Assembly: GCA_948875265.1 (NCBI GenBank)
Contig: CAQRYF010000012.1
Coordinates: 1-34,824, forward strand
DNA length: 34,824 nt
Source of the DNA: an uncultured Clostridia bacterium
GTDB taxonomy: Bacteria > Bacillota > Clostridia > TANB77 > CAG-508
Direction of reading: 5' to 3'
A program made the translations under genes and the position numbers. The notes beneath the pieces were generated by a model that worked only from the letters and a program-made list of their open reading frames with translations, was not told the DNA's origin and searched no databases. Below are positions 5,340-14,300 of this stretch, in pieces (the stretch's first letter is position 1; each line of letters starts with the position of its first letter).

Positions 5340-7658
5340 TTATTTTAAATCATATTCAAAAACAGTAACTGTCTTAATATTAACTTTTGAAAAATCATCT
5401 TTCTTATTTTCAAATTCAGCTATTTTGAAAATTGTTTTATTTTTTAAATTCAAATCTAATTTAGATGTATCCACCAATATATTTGTTGATAAGTCTTGTC
5501 CTATTGGTAATGTCTTATTTTGGTTATCATAGAAAATAATATTGGTATAACTTATTGCATTTGTTCCTTCCTTTAAGTTGATTTTGTAAAAGTTGATCTT
5601 ATTTCCGCCCTTTTTTATTTCTTCCTCCATTTCAAGTTCAGGATTTATATTAAATATATTTATATTTTTAGTATTTAATTTTTCTCCATTTATCGCTTTA
5701 TATATTGGAATATCTTCTGGAACAACAGTTTTTGTTAATGCTTGCTTAATATTTTCTATAGTTTTTTCTAATGATAATTTATATCCTATTTGCTTAGTAT
5801 TTTTACTAATATCTAATATACTAAATTTATCTTTTTCTAATTCCCTATGTTTCTTGTTATTTATTCTTGATACTTTTGTACTATCTTTTACCATTCCTCC
5901 AAATATATCGAATTCTTCATTTTCCTCTAATGTTTTTGCTTCTATAGCTTCTTTCTTTAACTCCTTAAGATTAGCCTCTATGTCTTTAGGTAAAACATCA
6001 TTATTTTTCACTTTATTTAGGATTTCTAGAATATTTGTAGTTGTAATATATACGCTGTCTGTCTCTTCTTTTGATAGACTTTTTCTTTGCATTTTATCCA
6101 TAGTTTTTCCGAATTTTTCTATATCTTCTTCATAATCAAAAACTTTCTTTATTTTCTTTATTATATTTACTTCTTCCTCTTCACCTTCTGGTAATGTTGC
6201 AACTTCATCTTTGTTGCTATATTTCCAAAATTCAAATATACTTTTTTTATGTTTATCTATTTCCTGGATAAATAATGTTGCATTTTCAATTTTCTTTTTA
6301 GTATTTTTATTCTTTAACTTTAATGCATTTATATCCATAACTATATTCTTTAATTCATTTTCCTGAATTTCGTATTCTTTATATAATTCTAACAATTCTT
6401 CAATTGTATAATTTTCTTTTTCTTTCTTCCTTTTGCTACTTTTTTGCTTTTTATCTTCTTTTGGCTTTTGTTCTAAATTATCATCTTTTACTTCTTTATC
6501 ATCAATTTTACTTTCTTTTATTTTTTTCTTATTGTTCTTTTTATTATATTTAAAATAGTATTTAAATTTCCCAAAGAAGGATTTCTTACATTCTAAAAAT
6601 GTTGATATTTGTTTTTCTTTTGCTAAATATTCTATTTCTTGTTCTACTGCTTCTATTTTTAAACTTTCTAATTTGTTATTATTTTCTTCTATTAATATGC
6701 TAGCTTGCTCTTGTTTCATTTTCCCTAAATCGTATTCTTCATTAATCCAATTTACTATATCAGCATATTCTATTTTTCTATCTTCTATATAAAATTCGAT
6801 ATTTCCTGTTTTATCTATATGTGTTGAAAATTCAAAGTAATGTGGCAATTCTGTTTGTAAAATAAACATTGCTTTTAATAATTTATAAAATTGTTTTGCT
6901 TCTGTTGCACTATTAATTTTTATTTTATATGGACTTTTAATTTTATCATATACTTCAGTTTCTCCAACAATTTGAATGCTAAGTTTACCAGTTTTATCAT
7001 ATACTTCATATACCAATGGCCAATCTTTTGTAAATAACCATAAATAATTTTCTATATCTTCAAATTCTGATTTTCTTAAATATTCATTACTGTATTCCAC
7101 ATTTCTTATTGGTACAAATATTTTTCCTGTTCTTTTCTTTTCCAATTGTTTTTTTAATAGGAAGAAAAATGTAGAATAATCTGAATCTTCTGTTGGTACT
7201 AGCATAAAATACTTATCTGTGCTTTCAGAATAATAAATTTGCCATAAATAGTTTCCTTCAAATTTTACCTTAAAAGGTATCTTCTTATTTAAATTTACTT
7301 GCTCCTGTTCAATCTTTTCGACATCTTCAATCTTAAATTCTTTTAACATGTTTAGAAATGTTGCATATTTTATAATATTTTTTTCACTTTCACTGTCTAA
7401 ATATTCATATAATGGACTAGCCTTTTTATATTTTTCTTCTATTTTGTCTAGACGAGTAGTTGGAGAAAGTAATATTTGTATATCTTTTATTGGAATATAT
7501 TTATATTGTCTATATTGTTTTTCTTCATATACTTTTGGTATTTTAAATTTTAGTGGTTCAAATTTCTTTATTTGATCTGGTATATTATCTATATCTAATC
7601 CTAAATAATCTAATTTCTCTTTTATATTATCATTTTTATCTATCGTTTTTTTAGGCAT
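5340..7658 (-). CDS. large unknown protein with central charged coiled coil
   Basis: 772 residues from the ATG at 7656-7658, preceded by GGGAGAGG at 4-5 nt; the longer TTG start would overlap that site. No signal peptide or membrane segment is seen. The N-terminal ~330 residues look globular and aromatic-rich. Residues ~340-520 are long charged helices broken by an extremely Lys-rich segment (KYNKKNNKKKIKE, then KDDKQ/KSSKRKKEK-like runs). The C-terminal ~150 residues read as beta-rich repeats ending in VFEYDLK. I recognise no catalytic motif or named domain. It stands alone between tRNA-Leu and the deacetylase gene with its own terminator. A scaffold or filament-like role is possible but unsupported. 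Confidence 0.75.
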   Translation of the reverse strand: MPKKTIDKNDNIKEKLDYLGLDIDNIPDQIKKFEPLKFKIPKVYEEKQYRQYKYIPIKDIQILLSPTTRLDKIEEKYKKASPLYEYLDSESEKNIIKYATFLNMLKEFKIEDVEKIEQEQVNLNKKIPFKVKFEGNYLWQIYYSESTDKYFMLVPTEDSDYSTFFFLLKKQLEKKRTGKIFVPIRNVEYSNEYLRKSEFEDIENYLWLFTKDWPLVYEVYDKTGKLSIQIVGETEVYDKIKSPYKIKINSATEAKQFYKLLKAMFILQTELPHYFEFSTHIDKTGNIEFYIEDRKIEYADIVNWINEEYDLGKMKQEQASILIEENNNKLESLKIEAVEQEIEYLAKEKQISTFLECKKSFFGKFKYYFKYNKKNNKKKIKESKIDDKEVKDDNLEQKPKEDKKQKSSKRKKEKENYTIEELLELYKEYEIQENELKNIVMDINALKLKNKNTKKKIENATLFIQEIDKHKKSIFEFWKYSNKDEVATLPEGEEEEVNIIKKIKKVFDYEEDIEKFGKTMDKMQRKSLSKEETDSVYITTTNILEILNKVKNNDVLPKDIEANLKELKKEAIEAKTLEENEEFDIFGGMVKDSTKVSRINNKKHRELEKDKFSILDISKNTKQIGYKLSLEKTIENIKQALTKTVVPEDIPIYKAINGEKLNTKNINIFNINPELEMEEEIKKGGNKINFYKINLKEGTNAISYTNIIFYDNQNKTLPIGQDLSTNILVDTSKLDLNLKNKTIFKIAEFENKKDDFSKVNIKTVTVFEYDLK

Positions 7659-7724
7659 GAAACCTCTCCCTTCCAATTACTAATTCTATTTTACTAAATT
7701 TGGGCTTTTTCTTTTGTTTAACTT

Positions 7725-8649
7725 TTATCTAATTATGTCATAAAAGCTTTTTAATTCATATCCTTGTTCTTTTAAATATGAAATTATTTGAGGTAATGCT
7801 TCTGCTGTTACTTTTTTTGCTTGTGCATCATGCATTAATATTATTACACTATTTTTATCTAAAACTGTTTGCTGCAATCTCATCAATTCAAATTCTATTG
7901 AAAGATTATTTGTTTCAGCATCTCCTGTTAAAGCATTCCAATCAACATACATAATATCATTTTGTTTTAATAATTCATTAGCTTGACTTTTTATTTCTGC
8001 ATATCTTCCTCCTGTAATTCCTCCTGGAAATCTAAATAAATGTGAGTTATATTCTGGTACTCCTATTGCATTTTTCACAGCATCATTACATCTATTAAAT
8101 TCATCTAACACTGATTGTGGTGATTGATATATTGAAGTATATATATGTGAATATCCATGATTAGCAACAAAGTGTCCTTCTTCATATATTCTTTTTGTTG
8201 TTTCTGGCATTGCTTCAACTTGTGTTCCTAATACAAAAAATGTTGCTTTTATGTTTTCTTGTTTTAAACAATCCAATATTTGAGGTGTTACAGATGATGG
8301 TCCATCATCAAATGTTAAAAATGCTCTCTTCTTATCTGATTTATATATGTTTGATATATTTTCCTTTCCGCTTTTCTGTTAATTTTGGTATTTTCTCTTG
8401 TCTTTTTCTTTCCTCTTCAGAATTTATTTTATTTTGTTTTTCTTGTTCCTGATATTTTATAGATGCTAACTGGGTTTCGTATTGTTTATATACTTTATAA
8501 CCATTGATTACTTTTATTGAGTAATTTATAATAAAAATTAATATTATAAGTATTATAATACATAATCCTAATATTAATATTTTTTTCTTATCTAATCTTT
8601 TATCTATATCTATTCTATATATATCTACCCAATTATTATCATTTACCAT
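7725..8649 (-). pseudogene. membrane-anchored polysaccharide deacetylase, frameshifted
   Basis: NodB-type deacetylase (CE4) that removes acetyl groups from cell-wall or exopolysaccharide sugars outside the membrane. The 5' part (8341-8649) has a short cytoplasmic end, one membrane helix (ILILGLCIIILIILIFII) and a charged linker. The 3' part carries TFDDGPS, ATFFVLG, HGYSH, RFPGG, DWNALTGD and LMHDA, i.e. all five family motifs. The frames differ by one base in the T-run 8372-8375. Dropping one T joins ...KLTE to SGKENISNIYKSD and gives 307 residues. It is either a homopolymer sequencing error or a fresh, perhaps phase-variable, mutation. Confidence 0.85.
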
Positions 8650-8767
8650 TTTCTACATCCTTAAAACTACATTTTTTAACACTTTTAATCATTTTATTCT
8701 ATTCTTTATCATTATATACTATTTTTACTATTTTTAGTAGTGTATTTTTAAAATTTATATAAAATTT

Positions 8768-8806
8768 ATAAAAATGACCATAAAGCTTTAATTAGCTTAT
8801 GGCCAT
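8768..8806 (-). terminator. metG terminator
   Basis: ATGACCATAAAGCT (8774-8787) pairs with AGCTTATGGCCAT (8794-8806), with T-run on the minus strand, 5 bp after the metG stop. Confidence 0.8.
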
Positions 8807-8811
8807 TTCTA

Positions 8812-10389
8812 TTATTTTTTCATAATGTTTTTCAGATATTCTACTTCTTCTTCAACGTTTAATCTCATAAATATTGGTTCACCTTTTTCAATTACTTTTA
8901 TATTTTCAAGTTTATTGTAATCTTTTATATTGTTCCAAGTTTTTAGTGCATTTTCTTTAATACCTATTTGTCTAAAAATATTTTCAGCAGTATCATTCAT
9001 AAATGGTTTTATTAATATTGCTATTTTTCTTAAGTTTTCAATTAGATGATACATACATGACTCTAATTTTTCTTTGTTTTCATCTTCTTTTGCTAAAGCC
9101 CATGGCATTGTCTCATCTATATATTTGTTTGTTCTAGAAATCAAATTCCAAATTTCTTGCAATGCATTTGCAATTTCATATTCATTTAATTTTTCCTCAA
9201 ACTTATCAATTTGCCCAATTGTAAATTCTTCAAATTGCTTGTCTACTTCATTAGGATGACCATTATATTTTGGAACATTTCCTTCAAAATATTTATTTAC
9301 CATAGATACTGTTCTATTTAATAAATTGCTTAAATCATTACATAAATCAAAATTATATCTTTCAATAAAAGCTTCAGGTGTAAATAATCCATCTTGTGAT
9401 ACTGGCATCTCTCTTAATAAAAAATAACGCGTAGCATCTAGTCCATATCTTTCTATTAATGTTTCTGGATATATTACATTTCCTTTTGACTTAGACATTT
9501 TTCCGTCTTTCATCATTATCCAATTATGAACTAATATTGTTTTTGGTAAAGGTAAATCTAATGCCATTAGGAAAATAGGCCAATAAATCAAGTGGAATCT
9601 TGCTATGTCTTTTCCAACTATTTGTAAATCTGCAGGCCAATATTTTTTAAATAGAGTATAATCATCTGATAAATAACCTAATGCTGTAATATAGTTTGTT
9701 AAAGCATCAAGCCATACATATATAACATGTTTTGGGTCTTTTAAAACTTTTATACCCCAGTCAAAAGAAGTTCTTGTAACACATAAATCTTCCAATCCTG
9801 GTTTTATAAAGTTATTTATCATTTCATTTTTTCTATAATCAGGTTTTACAAACTCTGGATGTTCATCATAATATTTCAATAATCTATCAGTGTATTTTTT
9901 CATATTAAAGAAATATGATTCTTCCTTCATCAATTTTACTTCCCTACCACAATCAGGGCATTTTCCATCAACTAATTGAGTTTCAGTAAAATACGTCTCA
10001 CAAGGTACACAATACCATCCTTCATATTCTCCTTTATATATATCACCTTGCTCCATAAATCTATCAAATATCTTTTGAACTATTTTCTCATGTCTAATTT
10101 CAGTTGTTTGAATAAAATCATCATATTTTATATCCATTTTAGTCCACAGTTCTTTTGCTGCAGCAGCCATTTTATCAACATATTCCTTAGGAGTTTCTCC
10201 ATTCTTTTGAGCCACTTCCTGTATTTTTTGTCCATGTTCATCTGTACCTGTTAGCATATAAGTATCTTCACCCTTTAATTTGTGATACCTCTTTATACTA
10301 TCCGCTAGAACTGTTGTATAAGCTGTTCCTATATGAAATTTACCACTTGGATAATATATAGGTGTTGTAACATAAAATTTATTATTCAA
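8812..10389 (-). CDS. metG: methionyl-tRNA synthetase
   Basis: Charges tRNA-Met. 525 residues. Class I signature FHIGTAY near the N-terminus, KMSKSKGNVI for ATP binding, and the zinc-knuckle cysteines CVPC...CPDCG of the MetG1-type insert. The conventional ATG at 10398 touches its GAGGAG site, whereas the TTG at 10387-10389 lies 9 nt after it and gives the typical MetRS start NNKFYVTTPIYY, so I prefer TTG. The chain ends soon after the anticodon-binding domain. The C-terminal EMAP/Trbp111-type tRNA-binding domain found in many Bacillota MetRS is missing. A REP-like palindrome sits in the leader. Confidence 0.96.
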   Translation of the reverse strand: MNNKFYVTTPIYYPSGKFHIGTAYTTVLADSIKRYHKLKGEDTYMLTGTDEHGQKIQEVAQKNGETPKEYVDKMAAAAKELWTKMDIKYDDFIQTTEIRHEKIVQKIFDRFMEQGDIYKGEYEGWYCVPCETYFTETQLVDGKCPDCGREVKLMKEESYFFNMKKYTDRLLKYYDEHPEFVKPDYRKNEMINNFIKPGLEDLCVTRTSFDWGIKVLKDPKHVIYVWLDALTNYITALGYLSDDYTLFKKYWPADLQIVGKDIARFHLIYWPIFLMALDLPLPKTILVHNWIMMKDGKMSKSKGNVIYPETLIERYGLDATRYFLLREMPVSQDGLFTPEAFIERYNFDLCNDLSNLLNRTVSMVNKYFEGNVPKYNGHPNEVDKQFEEFTIGQIDKFEEKLNEYEIANALQEIWNLISRTNKYIDETMPWALAKEDENKEKLESCMYHLIENLRKIAILIKPFMNDTAENIFRQIGIKENALKTWNNIKDYNKLENIKVIEKGEPIFMRLNVEEEVEYLKNIMKK

Positions 10390-10415
10390 ATCTCTCATCT
10401 CCTCTTTATGTCCTA

Positions 10416-10446
10416 TGTCCTATTGGGGACGTTTCTCTATGGGACA
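10416..10446. repeat. REP-like palindromic element, copy 1
   Basis: 31 bp beginning TGTCC and ending GGGACA with a central GGGGACGTTTCTC. It is the inverted partner (29 of 31) of 14270-14300. Short GGGGACGTTTC-type palindromes of this sort are often linked to REP-associated tyrosine transposases; none is present in the window. Confidence 0.75.
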
Positions 10447-10494
10447 TTATCATTTTTTTCTTTATTTTCATAGGAATATATTACCATAAATGTC

Positions 10495-10523
10495 TAAAAA
10501 TAGCAACATAAAATTTGTTGCTA
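10495..10523 (-). terminator. terminator of the P-type ATPase gene
   Basis: TAGCAACA (10501-10508) pairs with TGTTGCTA (10516-10523), followed by TTTTTA on the minus strand, about 10 bp after the ATPase stop. Confidence 0.75.
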
Positions 10524-10533
10524 CTTTTCATTT

Positions 10534-13266
10534 TTATGATTCATCTTTTGCTGTATTAATCTTAAATAGTTTAAATATTTCAACTATAACAATTGGTGCT
10601 AAAATTAAGATTACTAATTCAATTATATTTTCTTTTGGTAATATTGGTATGCTAAATACTGTTCTTAAAGCTGGTATTCCAAGTATCACAAACATTAGTG
10701 CTGCAGATGCTATTACTGCCCAAACTAATTTAGAGTTATTAAATACTTTTGTTTTAAATAATGATTTTTTGTTATCTCTTACATTAAATACATGTACTAA
10801 CTCAGATAATGCAAGTGTTACAAATGCCATTGTTTGACCAACTTCTATTTTTGATTCATCTAAAGTAAGTCCATCTATTGGTGTAGTTGTTGTAGCTAAT
10901 CCTATAGCAAATGCTGATAAAGTTAAAAGACCAATCATCGCCCCTTGATAAATTACTCTCCATGTCATTCCTTTTGTAAATACTCCTTTACCTGGTTTTT
11001 CGGGTTTTCTTTTCATTATATCTGAATTTGCTGGATCAAATGCTAATGCTAACGCTGGTAATGAGTCTGTTACTAGGTTTATCCATAAAATATGAATTGG
11101 TAATAATATTTCTAAATGACTAATATCTGTTATTCCAAACCATTTTGCAAATAATGGTGTAAATAATGTTGCTAAAAATAGTACTACTATTTCACCAACA
11201 TTACTTGAAAGTAAAAATTGAATTACTTTTAGTATGTTATCATATATTCTTCTTCCTTCTTCTACTGCTGATACTATTGTTGCAAAGTTATCATCTGTTA
11301 AAATTACATCTGCTGCTTCTTTTGCTACATCTGTTCCTACAATTCCCATTGCGCATCCAATATCGGATGTTTTAAGTGCTGGGCTATCATTTACGCCATC
11401 ACCTGTCATAGCTACTATTTCTCCATTTTTTTGCCAAGCTTTTACTATTCTCACTTTATGTTCTGGTGAAACTCTTGCATATACTGAATATTTTCTAATG
11501 TTTTTTTCTAATTCTTCATCTGACATTTTTTCAAGTTCTAACCCTGTAAGTGCTTCATTTTCTTTTTCTAATATTCCTAATTTCTTAGCAATAGCTGTCG
11601 CTGTAATTTTATGATCTCCTGTTATCATCACAGTCTTTATTCCTGCTGTTTTACATTTTTCTACTGCTTTTTTTGCCTCTTCTCTTGGTGGGTCTATCAT
11701 TCCAACCATACCGACAAATATCAAGTCGCTTTCTATGTTTTTCATTTCTTGTTTTGTTGGTTTATGGTCAATTTCTTTATATCCACAAGCAAGTACTCTT
11801 AATGCTTCTTTTGCCATTTCTTCATTTTTTTGTCTAATTATTTTTGAATAATTATCTAAATCTCTTTTTATTTCTCCATTTTCTAAATATGAATTACAGT
11901 TTTTTAATAATTCATCAACTCCACCTTTTGTATATACAATGTATTTTCCATTTACTTCATTTACAGTTGTCATCAATTTTCTGTCAGAATCAAATGGTAC
12001 TTCTTCTATACGAGGTGTTCTATCATATATTGATGGATCAAAATCTAGTCTAAATGCCATATCAACTAATGCTGTTTCTGTAGGGTCTCCTGTTAATGTT
12101 CCATCATTTGAAATTTTTGTATCATTACAAAGCATATTAGCATATACTAATTTCTTCAAATCTTCATTTATGTCTTTTTCATTTATATCTTCTATATCAG
12201 TAATCTTTGAATTTATAAATATTTTTTCAACCGTCATTTTATTTTGTGTTAAAGTTCCTGTTTTATCTGAACATATAACTGTACTACTACCTAATGTTTC
12301 AACTGCTGGAAGTCTTTTTACAATAGCATTTTTCTTGACCATTTTTTGTACTCCTATTGCAAGTACAATTGTAGATACTGCTGCTAATCCTTCTGGTATT
12401 GCTGCTACTGCCAAGGATACAGCTGTCATAAACATATGAATAGGCTCTTTTCCTTGAACTAATCCTACTAAAAAGATTACTATGCATATTACAATAGCTG
12501 CTATTCCAAGTGTTTTTCCTAATTTATTTAATTTCTGTTGTAATGGAGTTTCTTGTTTTTCTGTAGAATTTATCATTCCTGCAATTTTCCCTACTTCTGT
12601 TGTCATTCCTGTTTCTACAACAATTCCCTTTCCTCTACCATATGTTATTAAGCTAGAAGAGAATAGCATATTTAATCTATCTCCAATACCTGTTTCTGTG
12701 TCACTTATTATTTCTGTGTTCTTTTCAACTGGTACTGATTCTCCTGTAAGGGATGCTTCTTGTGATTTTAAGTTTATAGCTTCTATTATTCTTAAATCTG
12801 CTGGAATATAATCACCTGTATCTAAAACAACAATATCACCTGGCACTAAATCTTTTGCTGGTATTACTGTTATTTCTCCATTCCTTATTACTTTAGATGC
12901 ATGATCTGTTAATTTTTGAAGAGCCTCTAAAGATTTTTCCGCTTTTGACTCTTGTGCTACTCCTATAATTGCATTTACTATTACTACTATTAATATAATA
13001 ATTGTGTCTGTGATTCCTTCTCCTTCCATTATTCCTACTGCTCCAGAAACAACTGCTGCAATTATTAAAATTATAATTGAAAAGTCCTTAAATTGGTCCA
13101 TAAACTTTTGAAATAATGATTTCTTTTTCTGTGCTTTTAATTCATTTAGTCCATACTTTTCTTGTCTTTCTTGTACTTGCTTAGTTGTCAACCCTTTTTC
13201 CAGATTAGTTTCTAAGTCTTTTTCCACTTTTTTTACATCCTTGTTAAACCAATTGTTTTTTTCCAA
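10534..13266 (-). CDS. P-type cation-exporting ATPase (PMCA/SERCA-like; Ca2+ and/or Mn2+)
   Basis: 910-residue type II P-type ATPase that moves a divalent cation out of the cytoplasm using ATP. Visible in order: N-terminal cation_ATPase_N region, TGES actuator loop (~174-177), the M4 motif AAIPEGLAAV (~288-297), phosphorylation site SDKTGTLT (~333-340), the nucleotide domain, the hinge TGDGVNDSPAL, and C-terminal helices including NLVTDSLPALALAFDP in M6. These transport residues fit Ca2+ transporters. The probable yybP-ykoY riboswitch upstream argues for a manganese link, as for YoaB of Lactococcus lactis. Translation starts at TTG (13264-13266) about 10 nt after AAAGGAG. Confidence 0.93.
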   Translation of the reverse strand: MEKNNWFNKDVKKVEKDLETNLEKGLTTKQVQERQEKYGLNELKAQKKKSLFQKFMDQFKDFSIIILIIAAVVSGAVGIMEGEGITDTIIILIVVIVNAIIGVAQESKAEKSLEALQKLTDHASKVIRNGEITVIPAKDLVPGDIVVLDTGDYIPADLRIIEAINLKSQEASLTGESVPVEKNTEIISDTETGIGDRLNMLFSSSLITYGRGKGIVVETGMTTEVGKIAGMINSTEKQETPLQQKLNKLGKTLGIAAIVICIVIFLVGLVQGKEPIHMFMTAVSLAVAAIPEGLAAVSTIVLAIGVQKMVKKNAIVKRLPAVETLGSSTVICSDKTGTLTQNKMTVEKIFINSKITDIEDINEKDINEDLKKLVYANMLCNDTKISNDGTLTGDPTETALVDMAFRLDFDPSIYDRTPRIEEVPFDSDRKLMTTVNEVNGKYIVYTKGGVDELLKNCNSYLENGEIKRDLDNYSKIIRQKNEEMAKEALRVLACGYKEIDHKPTKQEMKNIESDLIFVGMVGMIDPPREEAKKAVEKCKTAGIKTVMITGDHKITATAIAKKLGILEKENEALTGLELEKMSDEELEKNIRKYSVYARVSPEHKVRIVKAWQKNGEIVAMTGDGVNDSPALKTSDIGCAMGIVGTDVAKEAADVILTDDNFATIVSAVEEGRRIYDNILKVIQFLLSSNVGEIVVLFLATLFTPLFAKWFGITDISHLEILLPIHILWINLVTDSLPALALAFDPANSDIMKRKPEKPGKGVFTKGMTWRVIYQGAMIGLLTLSAFAIGLATTTTPIDGLTLDESKIEVGQTMAFVTLALSELVHVFNVRDNKKSLFKTKVFNNSKLVWAVIASAALMFVILGIPALRTVFSIPILPKENIIELVILILAPIVIVEIFKLFKINTAKDES

Positions 13267-13358
13267 TTGAAACCAACTCCTTTTCTTCTATTTTAAACAA
13301 CTCGAAGATTTTTATTTATTTTTGTATATTTTTAATCAAATTTAATTGAAATATTTAA

Positions 13359-13497
13359 TAAAAAGAGACCTTTAAAAGGAAAATATTTAAAATGTTTCCT
13401 TTTAAAAGTCTCGCTTACTTTTTTGTTAAAAGTTTACTAACCAGATACTTTGTATCGCGACTGTTGATTAGTAATTAAAAGCTACTCCCTTTTAATT
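13359..13497 (-). promoter_or_regulatory. probable yybP-ykoY (Mn2+) riboswitch with terminator
   Basis: On the minus strand the leader reads TTAAAAG-GGAGTAGC at 5' (about 13494-13480) and AAGCGAGAC-TTTTAA at 3' (about 13416-13403). These are the two conserved loop segments of yybP-ykoY aptamers, and the flanking TTAAAAG/CTTTTAA forms the closing P1 stem. The P1 3' strand is reused in a strong terminator, GAGAC...GTCTC (13365-13412), followed by T5, so ligand binding would choose between antiterminated and terminated forms. The downstream gene is a P-type cation ATPase, a known target class. I base the call on remembered consensus, not a covariance search. Confidence 0.75.
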
Positions 13498-13503
13498 TGA
13501 TTT

Positions 13504-13578
13504 TGGTGACCCCTACGGGAATCGAACCCATGATTCCACCTTGAGAGGGTGGCGTCTTAACCGCTTGACCAAGGGGCC
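13504..13578 (-). tRNA. tRNA-Glu (CTC)
   Basis: Minus strand starts GGCCCCT and ends AGGGGTC-ACCA. The anticodon loop CTCTCAA gives CTC (reads GAG), and the T-loop is GGTTCGATTCC. 75 nt with CCA encoded. It has its own promoter (13616-13644) but no terminator: only about ten bases separate the CCA from the riboswitch, so the two are probably one primary transcript. Confidence 0.93.
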
Positions 13579-13615
13579 TTATAAATAAAAAGTACTTATT
13601 TTTAGTACTTTTATA

Positions 13616-13644
13616 TTTATATCATTTTTTTGATATATAGTCAA
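13616..13644 (-). promoter_or_regulatory. promoter of tRNA-Glu (and perhaps riboswitch-ATPase)
   Basis: -35 TTGACT (13639-13644), 17-bp spacer, -10 TATAAA (13616-13621), 37 bp before the tRNA 5' end. Confidence 0.6.
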
Positions 13645-13683
13645 GTCGAATTTCTTAAAATTCATTCTATTTTTTAGTAATTT

Positions 13684-13750
13684 TTCCCGTTTTGGGGTCG
13701 GGTCTTAAAATTAGAAATTCTCATTTTAAGACCCGACCCCAAAACGGGAA
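13684..13750. repeat. 28-bp-arm perfect palindrome (REP-like) after mrnC
   Basis: Arms 13684-13711 and 13723-13750 are fully complementary around an 11-base loop (motif GGGGTCGGGTCTTAAAAT). It starts right after the mrnC stop codon and is much more GC-rich than its surroundings. It could terminate or stabilise mrnC mRNA, but its sequence looks like a mobile repeat rather than an ordinary terminator. Confidence 0.85.
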
Positions 13751-13751
13751 T

Positions 13752-14141
13752 TTAAAATTCTAATATTTCTTTTAATCTTTTATTTTGTCTTGTTAAATAT
13801 AGATATCCTATTAATGCTTCAAATGCAGTTGCATACATATATTCTTGTACATTAGCATTTTTAGGCAAATGATGGTTTTCTGCATTTCTTCCTCTTCTTA
13901 CTATGTCTTTTTCTTCTTCTGTCAATTTATCATATATTTTTTGTAGTAATTCCGCTTGGCTTTTAGCTTTTACATGTTTTATTGCCTCTATATGTAATTT
14001 ATGTGGTTTTAAATTTGTTTCGTTTACTAGTTTAGTTCTTATATATAATTCGTATACACAGTCTCCAATATATGCCCATGTTAATGGTGATATTAAATTT
14101 ATATCTGATTCTTCTCTTTCTATTTTTATAAATTCTTCCAC
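13752..14141 (-). CDS. mrnC: Mini-ribonuclease 3 (MrnC)
   Basis: 129 residues, an RNase III catalytic domain without the double-stranded RNA-binding domain. It trims the ends of 23S rRNA precursors in Bacillota. Conserved family blocks are visible: SPLTWAYIGDCVYELYIR with the catalytic D, GRNAENHHLPKNA, and the C-terminal TAFEALIGYLYL with the metal-binding E. Length is normal. It lies between tRNA-Glu and rbgA, i.e. among ribosome-biogenesis functions. Confidence 0.93.
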   Translation of the reverse strand: MEEFIKIEREESDINLISPLTWAYIGDCVYELYIRTKLVNETNLKPHKLHIEAIKHVKAKSQAELLQKIYDKLTEEEKDIVRRGRNAENHHLPKNANVQEYMYATAFEALIGYLYLTRQNKRLKEILEF

Positions 14142-14269
14142 TTTTACGTCCTTTCTTTTTCATTTTGATTGTTACTATAACCTTTGTACTCAAATGCATA
14201 TTATATTATTTTTATAATACTGAGCAAGCTACCAAACAAGCAAAAATAAGTACAATACACAAAGTCTGA

Positions 14270-14300
14270 TGTCCCATTAAGAAACGTCCCCAATAGGACA
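14270..14300. repeat. REP-like palindromic element, copy 2, overlapping the rbgA end
   Basis: Inverted partner of 10416-10446. The stop codon of rbgA (14277-14279) and its last codons (KCPIGDVS) lie inside the element, so the repeat supplies the C-terminus of the protein. Confidence 0.75.

Noticed and set aside
11166..12811. Several plus-strand frames opposite the P-type ATPase
   Set aside because: They are low-complexity shadows of a highly conserved minus-strand gene.
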